A stretch of 64,000 nucleotides of DNA from Acorus gramineus (taxonomy: Eukaryota > Streptophyta > Magnoliopsida > Acorales > Acoraceae). Each line of letters begins with the position of its first letter. Position 1 is the stretch's first letter. The stretch spans positions 24,021,438 to 24,085,437 of the forward strand of contig CM060847.1 of the NCBI GenBank assembly GCA_030737835.1. The letters are read 5' to 3'. Below, one piece after another: positions 1 to 13,898 of this stretch. The position numbers and the translations under genes were made by a program. Under the pieces are notes generated by a model. The model worked only from the letters and a program-made list of their open reading frames with translations. It was not told the DNA's origin and made no database searches.

Positions 1-793
1 AATCATGGGGGGAGTATGGTCTCGAATTCAGGTGAGGAGTATGTCTCGGATTAATGGGGGGTTATGTCTCGGATTCCTGCGGGTATGTCACTGGTTCATG
101 GGGGATATGTCTAGGATTCATGAGGGGTATGTCACGGATTCATTGGGGGTGTGGTCTCGAATTCATGAGGGAGTAGTGTTAAGATTCATGGAGGGAATCT
201 CAGATTGTGGGGGGTATCTCTCGGACTCATGGGTGGGTATGTCTTGGATTCAACGACATATCTCAGATTCTTGGGGGGAGTATGTCTTAGATTCGGGGGG
301 AAGGTCTTGTATTCATGGGAGAGTATGTCTCGAATATCTGGTCGTAGATTCATGGGGTAGTATGGTCTTAGATTCATGGGTGGAGTATGACGAAGTACGT
401 CTCCGATTCAAGGGGGTTACGTTTCACAATTGTTGGGGGAGTATGTCTCAGATTCATGGGTATGTCTCTGATGGATTCATGGGTTATGTCTCTCATGGAT
501 TCATGGGTATGTCTCAGATTCATAGGCAGGGTATGTCTCAAATTCATGGGGGGGTGGTATTTTAGGATTCGTGGGGGAGTATGTCTCGGATTCAAGGTCA
601 TATTCATTAGGGGAGTATTGTCCCCCATTCATGAGGGAGTATGAACTCGGATCCGTGGTATGATTTTGGATTCGTGGGGGAGTATGTCTCGGATTCATCG
701 TATGGTCTTGGATTTGTGGTGGAGTATGTCTCGGATTCAAGGGGGGAGTACGGTCTTGGATTCATGGGGGTTATGTCTCGAATTCATGGGTGG
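1..793 (+). repeat. 24-bp minisatellite array, segment 1
   Basis: Degenerate tandem units of GGGGGAGTATG followed by TCTCGGATTCATG. The core GATTCATG and the GTATGTCTC half are best conserved; the G run varies from two to eight bases. Frequent variants are CGAATTCATG, CAGATTCATG, TGGATTCATG and AGTATGGTCTC. The array stops at about base 793, where plastid ndhD sequence begins without any target duplication. Open frames here follow from the 24-bp period and show no codon bias or start context. Confidence 0.93.
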
Positions 794-794
794 A

Positions 795-864
795 TAAAGA
801 AAATTGAAAGACCTGCGGATATCGGAAAAACAACAATTATGGTTAACCAAGGAAAATAACTCGT
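795..864 (-). pseudogene. ndhD: ndhD 5' fragment with ACG start codon
   Basis: The minus strand reads ACG at 864-862 and then a peptide [17 protein letters not shown], the recognisable N-terminus of NdhD, a membrane subunit of the plastid NDH complex. Only about 23 codons remain before the frame runs into minisatellite near base 795. In many angiosperm plastids ndhD starts with ACG, which RNA editing changes to AUG. The unedited ACG shows the insertion came from DNA, not from edited RNA. It cannot encode a functional protein. Confidence 0.85.
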
Positions 865-891
865 GGTAAAGACAAGATACACTTTGACCAG

Positions 892-927
892 AAAACCCGT
901 ACTCGATATATTCCAAGTACGGGTTTT
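892..927 (-). other. psaC-ndhD spacer stem-loop
   Basis: Perfect inverted repeat: arm AAAACCCGTACT at 892-903, a 12-nt loop, and arm AGTACGGGTTTT at 916-927. It lies 3' of psaC and 5' of ndhD on the minus strand, where plastid transcripts commonly carry 3'-end-stabilising hairpins. In the nucleus it has no expected role. The second NUPT copy keeps it unchanged at 57441-57476. Confidence 0.75.
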
Positions 928-977
928 TGTCGGTAAAGAGGAATCAAATTGATTCGAGTGGAGTTTTATGTAAAGTA

Positions 978-1238
<261 letters not shown>

Positions 1239-1551
1239 TTAACGTCATATATTTTCGATCTGGTAAAATTTGTGGTAAATAAATCATATATTTTAGACAC
1301 CAGACGAATCGGTGGTTTACCAGAATTTTTTTGAATCAATCTATTTCTGGATCTGTTCATGAAAGAGGACCAAGAAACCTTGATTTATTACGTTTTAACA
1401 AACAAGATCATATGAGTTCGTACATGGTATGTATCGGATTCTTGGTGTGTGTCAGAATAATGGAGGAATTTGTCTCGGATTCATGTGGGGGTATGTCTCC
1501 GACTTATAGAGGGACGTGTCGAATTCATCGATCGGTATGTCTCAGATTCAT

Positions 1552-1568
1552 GGGGGGGGGGGGGGGGG
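1552..1568 (+). repeat. Poly-G tract (17 G)
   Basis: An uninterrupted run of 17 G replaces the usual GGGGG of a 24-mer. The homologous site in the duplicated segment (58087-58102) has 16 G, so the tract length has changed since duplication, as expected for replication slippage. Confidence 0.9.
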
Positions 1569-4448
1569 TGTATGGTCTCAGATTCATGAGAGTGTCTCTT
1601 GAATTCATAGTGGAGTATATCTTGGATTCATAATAAGGTACCTCGCAGATTCATGGTAGAATATGTCTCGGATTCATGAGGGGAATATGGATTCAAATTG
1701 AAGGAGTCATGTCTTAGATTCAAGAGGGGTATGTCTGAAATTTGTGGGGGGAGTATGTCTCAGATTAGAGGAGTGTCTCGGATTCATGGCAGGGTATATA
1801 TCGGTTTCTTGGTTTTGGATTTATGGCGGAGTACGTCTCCAATTCAAGGGGGCATGTCTCGGATTGATTGGGGAAGTATGTCTCAGATTCATGGGTATGT
1901 CACGAATTCACAGGTATGTATAAGATTTATGGGGGGTATGTTTACGATGGATTCATGGACCGGTATGTCTCAAATTCATGGAGGGAGTGTTTCTAGGATT
2001 CATGGGGAATATGTCTCCCATTCATGAGGGATTATGATCTCATATTCATGGTATGGTCTTGGATTCATCGGGGAGAATGTGTCGAATTCAAGGGATGAGT
2101 ATGGTCTCGGATTCATGGATGTTTATGTCTCGGATTGATGGTAGGGTACGTCTCAGATTAATGGGGGAGTATATCTAAGATTCACGGGTGGGGGGTTGGT
2201 TATGTCTCTGACTCATGAGGGGTTAGGACTGGTATTCATGGAGAGTATGTGTCAGATTCATTGATCAGTACGTTGCGAATTCACGGCGGGAGCATGATCT
2301 CGGATTTATAGGGGAGTATATCTCGAATTCATGGTAGGATGTCTCGAATTCATGAGGGGAGTATGGATTGAAATTGAAGGAGTAATATGTCTCAGATGCA
2401 TTTGGGGGTATGTCTAGAATTCGTGAGGGGAGTATGTCTCAGATTAATGGGGAACTCATTCATGGATTAATGGGGGGCATGTATCGTATGTCTTGGGAAT
2501 GTCACGGATTCATGGGCAGGTATGTCTCGGATTCATAGGGGGAGTATTGTCTAAGATTCATGGGAAAGTATGTCTTGGATTCATTGGGGGGCATATGTCT
2601 CACATCTATGAGGGAATATGATCTCGGATTCATGATATGACATTAGATTCATAGGGTAGTATGCCTCGAATTCAAGGGGGGAGTATGTGTAGGATTCATG
2701 GGAGTTATGTCTCTAATATATGGGTGGCTATGTCTCGGATTCATGATGCGGTATGTCATGGAATAATGGGGGAGTATGTCCAGGATTCAGGGGGCAGTAT
2801 GGTCAGGGATTCATTATATGTATCGAAATCATGGGTGGTTTTTTCGGACTCATGGGTGGTATGTCTCATATTCACGTGGGAATACGGTCTTGGATTCATG
2901 AGATAGTATGTCTTGGATTCATTGGGGAGTATGTCTCAGATTCATGATAGGGTACCTCGCAGATTCATGAGGGGAGTAAGGATTCAAATTGAAGGAGTAA
3001 TTTGTCATAGATTCATGGGGGTATGTCTAGAAATCATGGAAGGATACATCTCAAGTTAATGGGGGAGTGTGTCTCGGATTCATGGTCTCGGATTTATGGC
3101 GGAGTACTCCAATTCAAGGGGTTATGTCTCGGATTCATTAGGAGAGTATCTCTCACATTCATGGGGAGAGTATGTCTCAGATTCATGGTATGTCTTAGAT
3201 TCATGGGAGGGAATGGATTAATGGGTATGTCTCAGATTCATAGGTGGTTATGTCTTGGATTCATGGGGGGAGTATATCTCAAATTCATGATCGTATTTAT
3301 GGGTATGTCTCTTATTCATGAGGGAGTATGATCTCGGATTCATGGCATTTCTCATATTCATGGTATGGTCTTGGATTCATGGGAGAGTATGTCTCGGATT
3401 CAAGGGGTAGTATGGTCTCAGATTTATTGCGGTTATGTCTCGGATTCATGGGTGGTATGTCTCAGATTCATGGTGGGGAACGTCTCGGATCCATGGGAGG
3501 TAATGTCTCGGATTCTTGGTGGGGTACGTCTCGGATTCATGGGGAGCCATGGTCAGGGATTCATGGAATATATCGAAATCGTGGTGTATGTATTGGATTC
3601 ATGTGGGGGTATATCTTGAATTCATCGGTCGATATCTCATATTCAGGAGGGAGTATTGCTAAGATTGATGGGGGTATCTCTCATATTCATGGGTGGATAT
3701 GTCTCAGATTCATGAAGGAATATGATCTCGAATTCCTGGTTTCGGATTCATGGAGGAGTATGTTTCGGATTCATGAGTGGAGTATGTCTCATATTCGTGG
3801 GAGGGGGGGGGGGGAAGTCTCGTATTCATAAGCGAGTATGTCTCAAATGTATAATCGAGGATTCATGGGGGAGTATGTCTTGGATTAATGGGGGTTATGT
3901 CTCGCATGCTTGGGTATGTCTTGGATTCATGGGGGAATGTCGCACATTCATACTCTCTTATTCATAGGGGAGAATGGTCTCGGATTCATGGGGGATGATG
4001 TCTTAAATTCATGAGAGAGTATGTCATGAATTCATGATAGGGTATGTCACACATTCATGAGGGGAGTATGGTCTCAAATTCAAGGAGTATTATGTCATAG
4101 ATTAATGAGGGGTATGTCTAGAATTTGTTTTGGGTGGGGGGGACGGGTATGCCTTAGATTAGTGGGGGAATGTCTCTCGGATACATGGTCTTGGATTTAT
4201 GGCAGAGTACGTCTCCGATTCAAGGGGGTTGTCCCAAATTTGTGGGGGAGTGTATTAGATTCATGGGTATGTCACGGATTTATCAGTACATCTTAGATTC
4301 ATGGGGGGTACGTCTCGGATTCATGTGCCAGTATATCTCAGATTCATGGGAGAGTACGTCTCAGATTCATGATCATATTCATTGGGGGGAGTATGTTGCC
4401 ATTCATGAGGGAGTATGATGTCGGATTCCTGGCATTTCTCATATTCAT

Positions 4449-4466
4449 GGGGGGGGGGGGGGGGGG
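4449..4466 (+). repeat. Poly-G tract (18 G)
   Basis: Run of 18 G inside the array. The paired site in the right-hand duplicate (61043-61063) has 21 G. Confidence 0.9.
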
Positions 4467-5611
4467 AGGTATGTCTCCCATTCATGAGGGAGTATAATCT
4501 TGGATTCATGGTATTTCTCGTATTCACGATATGGTCTTGATTCATTGGGGAGTATGTCTCGGATTCAAGGGATGAGTATGGTCTCGAATTCACGGGGGTT
4601 ATGTCTCAGATTCATTGGTGGCCATGTCTCCCATTAATGAGGGAGTATGATGTTGGATTCGTGGCATTTCTCGGATTTAAGGATGGTCTGGGATTTATTG
4701 GGGAGTATGTCACAGAGTCATACGGGGTTATGTCTCTGATTCATGGGGGAGTATGTCTTGGATTCATGAAAGGTATGTGTCGGATTCATAGGGGGGTATG
4801 TCTTGGATTCATGAAAGGTATGTGTCGGATTCATCGATCGGTATGTGTCAGATTCATGGGGGTTGTCCAAGATTCATGTGGGAGTATGGCCTCCGATGCA
4901 TGGGGGAGTATGTCTTGGATTCATGATAGGGTACCTCGTAGATTGATGGTAGGATATGTCTCGGATTCATGAGGGGAATATGGATTCAAATTAAGGAGTA
5001 CTATGTCTTAGATTCATAGGGGGGATATCTAGAATTCGTGGGGGGAGTATGTCCTAGATTAATGGGAGAGTTATTCTTGGAATCGGATTCATGGTCCCAG
5101 ATTTATAGCAGAGTACATCTCCGATTCAAGGGGGTTATGTCTCGGATTCGTTGAGGGAATATGTCTCCAATTCATGGGGCAATATGTCTTGAATTCATGC
5201 GGAGGTATGTCTCAGATTCATAGGGGAATACTTCTAGGATTCATAGGGGAGTATGTTTCAGATTCATGGGAGGAGTATGTCTCCCATTCATAAAGGAGTA
5301 TGATGTCGGATTCATGGCATTTCTCAAATTCATGGTATGGTCTTGGATTCCTAGGACTATGTCTCGGATTAAAGGGGGGAGTATGGTCTCGAATTCATGT
5401 GGTTATGTCTCGGATTCATAGGGAGTGTGTCTCAAATTCATGGGGAGTATGGTTAGGGATTCATGGCATGTCTCGGATTTGTATAAGAGTATGTCTCCGA
5501 TTCATAGTGGAATATCTTGTATTTATGTGGGGTTATGTCTCCGATTAATGAGTATGTCTCGGACTCCTGTGAGAGTATGTCTTGGATTCATTGGGGGGGT
5601 CTCGGGTTTGT

Positions 5612-5714
5612 ACCCATGAATCTGAGACATATCCCACATGAATCCAAGACCATACTCCCCACATGAATCCATAACATACCCCCATGAATCCGTGACATAC
5701 CCCCTCATGAATCC
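5612..5714 (-). repeat. Reverse-orientation 24-mer block
   Basis: About 100 bp in which the units run in reverse complement (CATGAATCCGAGACATAC style). The right edge is a perfect 28-bp palindrome at 5701-5728 with core CATGAATCCGGATTCATG at 5706-5723. The left edge follows CTCGGGTTTGTACCC. The same block recurs at 62209 in the duplicate and in most 2.1-kb higher-order units. Confidence 0.9.
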
Positions 5715-8700
5715 GGATTCATGAGGGGTATGTCTCGGATTCATGGGGAGTATGTCTCGGATTTATAGACGGATATATCTTAGATTCATGGGGGGAGTAT
5801 TTCAATGATTCATGGAGGAGTATGTCTTGGATTCATGTTCGTATTCATGGGTGGAGTATGTCTGTCTCCCATTCATGCAGGAGTATGATCTCATATTCAT
5901 GGTATGGTCTTGGATTCATGGGAGAGTATGTATCGGATTCAAGGGGGGGTATGGTCTCCGATTCATTGGGGTTATGTCTCGGATTCATGAAGGAGTATAG
6001 TCAGGGATTCAAGGTATGCATCGGAATAATGGAGGAGCATGTCTCGGATTCATGTGGGGATATGTCTCCGATTCATGGGGGTTATGTCTTTGATACATGA
6101 AAGATATGTATCAAATTCATCGATCAGTATGTGTCGGATTCATTGGTCGGTATGTTTCGGATTCATGGAGGAGTAATACTAAAATTTATGGGGAGGAGTC
6201 TCAGATTGATGGGGGTATCTCACGGATTCATAGGTGGGTATGTCTCGGATTCATGAGGGAGTATAGTCTCGGATTCGTGGGGGAGTATAGTCTCGGATTC
6301 ATGGGGGAGTATGTCTCATATTCGGGGGTGGAGGGGGAGGTCTAGTATTCATAAGAGAGTATGTCTCAGATATACTGTGGAGATTCTAGGGGAGTAAGTC
6401 TCGGATTAATGGAGGTGATGTCTCACATATACTTGGAGGTCATGTCTCGAATTCATGGGTATGTCAAAGATTCATGGTGGTATGTGTTGGATGCATGGGG
6501 GAGTGTCGCACATTCATAGTCTCTTATTTATTGGGGAGAATGATCTTGGATTCATGTGGGAGTATGCCACGAATTCATGATAGGGTACGTCGCAGATTTA
6601 TGGTAGGATATGCCTCGGATTCACGAGGGGAGTATGGTGTCAAATTCAAGGAGTATTATGTCTTAGATTAATGAAAGGCATGTCTAGAATTCGTGGAGGG
6701 AATATGTCTCGAATTAGTGGAGTGTGTCTTGGATTCATAAGGTGGGGTATATATCAGATTCATGGTCTCTGATTTATGGTGGAGTACGTCTCCGATTCAT
6801 GGGGGTTATGTCTCGGATTCGTTGTGGGAGTATGTCATAGATTCATGAGAGAGTATGTCTTAAATTCATAGGTATGCCACAGATTTATGCGTATATCCTA
6901 CCATGATTCATGATTCTTGGCGGATTTGTGGGAGTAAGTCATAGATTCATGGGAGGCATGCCTCCGATGGATTCATGGGTATGTCTCGGATACATGGGCC
7001 ATTATTTCTCATATTCATATGGGGAGTATTTCTAGGATTCATGATGGCATTCATGGGGGAAGTATGTCTTGGATTCATGTTCTCGGATTTATGGCGGAGT
7101 AAGTCTCCGACTCAAAGGGGTTGTGTCTCGGATTCCTTGGGGAGTATGTCTCGCATTCATGGGTATTATGTCACGGATTCATGGGGGGTACGTCTCCCAT
7201 GGATTCATGAGCATGTCTCAATTTCATGGGCAGGTATGTTTAAGATTCATGGGCAGGTATGTCTCAGATTCATAGGGGAGTATGTCTCGGATTCATGGTT
7301 TGATTCATGGGGGAATTATGTCTCCCATTCATGAGGAAGTATGATCTCGCATTCATGGCATATCCCGGATTCATGGGGGAGTATGCCTCGGATTCATAGG
7401 GGGAGTGTGGTCTAGGATTCATGGGGGTTGTATCCCGGATTCATAAGTCACTATGTCTCAGATTCATGGTGGGGTACATATTGAGTTAATGGGAGAGTAT
7501 GTGTAGGATTCATAGGGGAGTATGTCTCCTATTAATGGGGGGTATGTCTTAGATTCATGTGGGGTATGTGTCGGAATTATGGGTCCGTATCTCTCAAATT
7601 CATAGGTATGTCACAGTTTCATGGGGGGCATGTCGCAGATTCATGGAGGGCATATTCATACTCTCTTATTCATGGGGGAGAATGATCTCAGATTCATGGG
7701 GAAGTAGGTCTTGGATTCATGGAGTGTCATGGATTCATAATAGGGTACGTCGCAGATTCATGGGAGGATGTCTCGGATTAATGAGGGTAGTATGGTCTCA
7801 AATTCAAGGAGTACTATATCTTATATTAATGAGAGGTATGTCTAGAATTTGTGGGGGGAGTATGTCTCAGATTCAGGTATGGAGGGATTATGTATTGGAT
7901 TCATGGTCCCAGATTTATGACCGAGTACGTCTGATTCGAGGGGGTTATGTCTAAAAATATGTTGGGGGATCATGCCTTATATTCGTGGGGGAGTATGTCT
8001 CATATTCATGGGCATGTCAAGGATTCATGGGGGTATGTCTTAAATTCATGTGGGTATATCTCCGATGGATTCATGTGTATATCTCGAATTCATGGGCTTA
8101 TATGTTACAGATTCATGGGGAGAGTATTTCTAGGATTCATTGGGTAATATGTCTCGGATTCGTGGTTGGATTCATGTGGGAGTATGTCTCCCATTCATGA
8201 GGGAGTATAATCTCGAATTCATGGCATTTCTCAGATTCATGGTATGATGTTAGATTCAATGGGAAGTATGTCTCAGATTCAAGGGGGGAGTATGATCTCA
8301 GATTCATGGGGGTTATGTCTCGGATTCATGGTGGGGTGCATCTCGGATTAATGGAGAAGTATGTCTAAGATTCATTGTGGAGTATGGTAAGGGATTCATC
8401 ATATGTATCGGAAGCATGTAGGAGAATGTCTCATATTCATGTGAGGGTGTGTATCCGATTTATGTGTGGGTATGTCTCAGATTCATGATTCATGGTCTCG
8501 GATTCATGGGTGGAGTATGTCTAAGATTTATGGGGGGTATGATCAGGGTCATGGTATGTATCGGAATCATGGAGTATGTCTCATATTCATGTGGGGGTGT
8601 GTCTCCGATTCAGGGGGGTTTATATCTTGTATTCATGGGGGCATGTGCCGGATTCATCGGTTGGTACATCTCCGATTCATGGGAGGGTTTCTCGGATTCA

Positions 8701-10168
8701 TGGGGGGGTATGTTTAAGATTCATGTACGAGTATGGTCTCGGATTCATAGGGGAATATGTCTTGGATTCATAGGGGAGTATATTTCGGATTCATGATAGG
8801 GTACCTCGCATATTCAAGGTAGGATATGTCTCGGATTCATGAAGGGAGTATAGATTCAAATTGAAAGAGTAATAAGTCTCGGATTCATTAGGGGTATCTC
8901 TGTAATTCGTGGAGGGAGTATATCTCAGATTAATGGGGGAGTTATTCTCAGATTCAGGGGAGCATGTATTGGATTCATTATTTCAGATTTTTGGTGGAGT
9001 ACGTCTCAGATTCAAAGGGGTTATGTCTTAGATTCACGATAGGGTACCTCGCATATTCATGGTAGGATATGCCTTGGATTCATGAGGGGAGTATAAATTC
9101 AAATTGAAGGAGTAATAAGTATAAGATTCTTTGGGGGTATCTCTAGAATTCGTGGGGAGCTTATGTCTCATATTAATGGGGAGTATCGGATTCATGGTTT
9201 TAGATTTATGGTGGAGTACATCTCAGATTCAAAGGGGGGTACGTCTCGGATTAATTGGGGAGTAGATCTAAGTTTCATGGAGTATGGTTAAGGATTCATG
9301 GTATGTGTCGGAATCATGGAGGAGTATGTCTCTGATTCATGAGAGGGTGTCTCCGATTCATCAGTCGGTGTGTCTTGGATTCATGGAGGGTTTCTCAGAT
9401 TCATGGGAGCTATGTTTAGGATTCATGTGTGAGTATGGTCTCGGATGCAATGAAGAGTATGTCTTGGATTCATAATGGGATACCTCACATATTCATGGCA
9501 AGATATGTCTCGGATTCATGAGGGGTGTATGGATTCAAAATGGAGTACCATGTCTTATATTCATTGGGGATATGTCTAGAATTCATGGGATAGTATGTCT
9601 CAGATTAATGAGAGTTATTCTCGGAATCAGATACATGGTCTCGTATTTATGGCACAGTACGTCACAGATTCAACGGGGTTATATCTTGGATTCATTGGGG
9701 GGTCATGTCTCAAATTCATAAGGGAGTATGTCTCAGATTCATTCATGGGTATGTCAGATTCATGGGGGATATGTCTCCGATGGATTCATGGGTGTGTCTC
9801 AAATTCATGGGCAGGTAGATATGTCTCATATTCATGGGGGAGTATGTATAGAATTCATGGGAGAGTATGTCTCAGATTCATGATCGCATTGATGGGGGGA
9901 GTATGACTCCCATTCATCAAGGAGCATTTATTGGATTCATGGTACTGTCTTGGATTCCTGAGTAGTATGTCTTAGATTAAAGGGCGGAGTATGGTCACAG
10001 ATTCGTGGGGGTTATGTCTCGGATTCATGGGTGGCTGTCTCGGATTCAGGGTTCGGTACGTCTCAGATTAATGGGGGAGTGTGACTAGGATTCATGGGGG
10101 AGTATGGTCAGGGATTGATGATATATATGATGTATCAGAATCAGAAAGTATGTCTTGGATTCATGGGA

Positions 10169-10294
10169 GGGGGGGGGGGGGGGTTCTCGGGTTTATATCA
10201 ATGAATCTGAGACATATCCCACTTGAATCCATGATCAGACTCCCCCCATGAACCCGGGATATACCCCCCATGGATCCGAGACATACCCCCGCAT
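10169..10294. repeat. Poly-G tract followed by reverse-orientation block
   Basis: A 15-G run (10169-10183) is followed by TTCTCGGGTTTATATC and then about 95 bp of reverse-orientation 24-mers (10200-10294). Unlike most other blocks, its right edge lacks the perfect CATGAATCCGGATTCATG palindrome; it reads CATGATGTCTCGG, suggesting a local deletion at the turn. Confidence 0.8.
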
Positions 10295-10985
10295 GATGTC
10301 TCGGATCCCCTATGTCTCGGATCCATGGGGGGTGTATCCCAGGTTCATGGGGGAGTATGTCTCGGATTCATATGCGGGTATATTCATGGGAGGAATATTT
10401 CTAGGATTCATGGGGAGTATGTTTCGAATTCGCAGGAGGAGGGGGGAGATCCCGTATTCATAAGCGAGTATGTCATGGATATATAGTCGAGAATTCATGG
10501 GGGAATGTCTTGAATTAATCAGGGTTATGTCTCGGATACTTGGGCATGTCTTGGATTCATGGGGGTATGTCTTGGATTCATGGGGGAATGTCGCGCATTC
10601 ATACTCTCTTATTCATGGGGGAGAATGGTCTCAGATTCATGGGAGAGAATGTCTTGGATTCATGGGGGAGGATGTCTTGGATTCATGATAGAGAGTGTCA
10701 CATATTCATGGGGAGAGTATGGTCTCAAATTCAAGGAGTACTATGTCTTAGATTAATGAGGGATATATCTAGAATTCGTGGGGGTAGTGGGGGAATGTGT
10801 CTCGGATTCATTGTCTTAGATTTAGAGCGGAGTACGTCTCCTTCAAGGGGTTATGTCTCAGATTCGTTGGGGAGTATTATTCATATTCGTGGGGGAGTAT
10901 GTATTAGATTCATAGGTATGTCACGAATTTATGGGCATGTCTTAGATTCATGGGAGGTATGTCTCCAACTGATTCATGGGCAAGT

Positions 10986-11263
10986 ATGTCTCAGATTCAT
11001 GGTAGAGTACATCTCGGATTCATGATCATATTCATAGGGGGACTATGTCTCTCATTCATGAGGGAGTATGATCTTGGATTCATGGCATTTTTTGGATTCA
11101 CGATATGGTATTGATTCATTGAGTATGTCTCAGATTCATGGTAGAGTACATCTCGGATTCATGATCATATTCATAGGGGGACTATGTCTCTCATTCATGA
11201 GGGAGTATGATCTTGGATTCATGGCATTTTTTGGATTCACGATATGGTATTGATTCATTGAGG
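10986..11263 (+). repeat. Recent 139-bp tandem duplication within the array
   Basis: The stretch containing GGTAGAGTACATCTCGGATT and a GATATGGTATTGATTCATTG tail occurs twice head to tail with a period of 139 bp (10986-11124 and 11125-11263). The two copies look identical by eye, whereas neighbouring units differ at many positions, so this duplication is recent. The period is close to, but not exactly, a multiple of 24. Confidence 0.8.
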
Positions 11264-12242
11264 AGTATGTCTCAGATTCAAGGGATGAGTATGGTATTGA
11301 ATTCATGGGGGGTATATGTCTCAGATTCATTGGTGGCTATCTCTCCCATTAATGAGGGAGTATGATGTTAAAATTCATGGCATTTCTCGGATTCAATGAT
11401 GGTTTGGGAATCATTGGAAAGTATGTCTCGGATTCATGCGGGGTTATGTCTCCGATTAATGGGGGAGCATGTCTTGGATTCATGAAAGGTATGTGTCAGA
11501 TTCATGGGGGGTGTGGGAGTATGGCCTCAGATGCATGGGAGAGTATGTCTTGGATTCATGATAGAGTACCTTGTAGATTGATGGTAAGATATGTCTCAGA
11601 TTCATGAGGGGAGTATGGATTCAAATTAAGGAGTACTATGTCTTAGATTCATTGGGGGAATATCTAGAATTCGTGAGGGGAGTATGTCTTAGATTAATGG
11701 GGGAGTTATTCTTGGAATTGGATTCATGGTCCCGGATTTATAGCGGAGTACGTCTCCGATTCAAGGGGGTTATGTCTCGGATTCGTTGGGGAAGTATGTC
11801 TCAAATTCACAGGGGAGTATGTCTCAGATTCATGAGTATGTCGCGCATTCATAGGTATGTCTCAGATTCATGGGGGATATGTCTCCGATGAATTCATGGG
11901 TATGTCTTGAATTCATGAGGTGGTATGTCTCAGATTCATAGGGGAGTAATTCTAGGATTCATAGGGGAGCATATCTCAGATTCATGAGGGGGAGTATGTC
12001 TTCGATTCATGAGGGAATATGATGTCGAATTCATGGCATTTCTCGGATTCATGGTATGGTCTTGGATTCTTGGGGAGTATGGTATCAGATTCATGGGGTT
12101 ATCTCTCGGATTTATGGGGAGTATGGTCAGGGATTCATGGTATGTCTTGGTTTCATGTGAGGGTATGTCTCCGATTCATGGTGGGATGTCATGGATTTAT
12201 GTAGGGGGATGATGTCTCATATTCATGGGGAGTATGTCTCGG

Positions 12243-12314
12243 CTCATGACCATACTCTCCACATGAATCCATGACATACCCCCCATGAATCCGTGACATA
12301 CCCCCTCATGAATC
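12243..12314 (-). repeat. Reverse-orientation 24-mer block
   Basis: Short block of reverse-complement units. Its right edge is CATGAATCAAGATTCATG, one step away from the perfect palindrome found at the other blocks. Confidence 0.8.
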
Positions 12315-13877
12315 AAGATTCATGAAGGGTATGTCTCGATTTCATGGGGGTATGTCTCGGATTCATGAGGGAGTATGTCTCATATTTATAGACGGATATG
12401 TCTTAGATTCATGGGGGGAGTATTTCTATGACTCATGGAGGAGTATGTCTTGGATTCATGTCCATATTCATGGGTGGAGTATTGTCTATCTCCCATTCAT
12501 GCAAGAGTATGATCTCAGATTCATGGTATGGTCTTGGATTCAAGGGGGAGTATGTCTCAGATTCAGGGGGGGTATGGTCTCCGTTTCATTGGGGTTATGT
12601 CTCGGATTCATGAGGGAGTATGGTGAGAGATTCAAGGTATGTATCGGAATCATGGAAGAGCGTGTCTCGGATTCATGTGGGGGTATGTCTCCGATTCATG
12701 GGGGGTATGTCTTGGATTCATGGTAGATATGTGTCAGATTCATCGATCGGTATGTCTCGGATTAATGGGAGAGGGTTCTTGGTTTCATGGGGGGATACGG
12801 TGTCAGATTCATGGGGTAGCATGTCTTGAATTCATAGGAGAGTATGTCTCGAATTCATGATAAGGTACCTCGCAGATTCATGATAGGATATGTTTCAGAT
12901 TCATGAGGTGAGTATGGATTCAAATCAAAGGAGTACTATGTCTTAGATTCATGGGGGATATTTCTAGAAATCGTGGGCAGAGTATGTCTCCGGTTAATGA
13001 GGGAGTGTGTCTTGGATTTATGGGGGGTATGTATCAGATTCATGGTCTCGGATTAATAGAGAAGTACGTGTCCGATTTAATGGGGTTATGTCTTGGATTC
13101 GTAAGGGGAGTATGTCTCAGATTAATAGGGGAATATGCCATCATGGGTATGTCACAGATTCATTTGTGTGTGTTAGATTCATGGGAGGTATGTCTCTGAT
13201 GGATTCTTGCAATTTCTCATATTCATGGGGGTAGTATGTCTCCCATTCATGAGAGAGTATGATCTTGGATTTATGGCATTTCTCATATTCATGATATGGT
13301 TTTGATTCATTGGTGAGTATGTCTCAGATTCAAGGGATGAGTATGGTCTCAAATTCATAGGTCCCATTCATGAGGGAGTATGATCTTGGATTCATGGCAT
13401 TTCTCGGATTCACGATATGGTCTTGATTCATTGGTGAGTATGTCTCGGATTCAAGGGATGAGTATGGTCTCGAATTCACAGGAGGGTTATGTTTCAAATT
13501 CATTGGTTGCTATGTCTCCCATTAATGATGGATTATGATGTTGGATTCATGGCATTTCTCGGATTCAAGGATGGTTTGGCTTTCATTGGGGAATATGTCT
13601 CGGATGCATGCAGGGGTATGTCTCCGATTCATTGGGGAGTATGTCTTGGATTCATGAAAGGTATGTGTTAGATTCATCGGTCGGTATGTGTCGGATTCAT
13701 GGGGGTATTTCTAAGATTTATGTGGGAGTATGGCCTCCGATGCATGGGAGAGTATATCTTGGATTCATGATAGGGTACCTCGTAGATTGAAGGTAAGATA
13801 TGTCTCAGATTAATGAGGGGAATATGGATTCAAATTAAGGAGTACCATGACTTTCATTGGGGGAATATCTAGAATTC

Positions 13878-13898
13878 GGGGGGGGGGGGGGGGGGGGG
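13878..13898 (+). repeat. Poly-G tract (21 G)
   Basis: Uninterrupted run of 21 G after AGAATTC, replacing the G run of one 24-mer unit. Confidence 0.9.

Larger units (their letters stand above)
1423..12242 (+). repeat. 24-bp minisatellite array, segment 2 (heterogeneous part)
   Basis: About 10.8 kb of degenerate 24-mer units starting right after the NUPT. Superimposed longer repeats are irregular here: recurring cassettes such as GATAGGGTACCTCGCAGATT and ATGGATTCAAATTGAAGGAG mark block-wise copying of runs of units, but with no constant spacing. G tracts of 12-18 bases occur at 1552, 3803, 4449 and 10169. Reverse-orientation blocks occur at 5612-5714 and 10200-10294. No gene, RNA gene or other mobile element was seen. 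Confidence 0.92.

Noticed and set aside
1331-1422. ndhE 3' end next to psaC
   Set aside because: Plastid gene order predicts ndhE upstream of psaC, but I could not find ndhE codons in any frame; the stretch may be spacer or unrelated plastid DNA.
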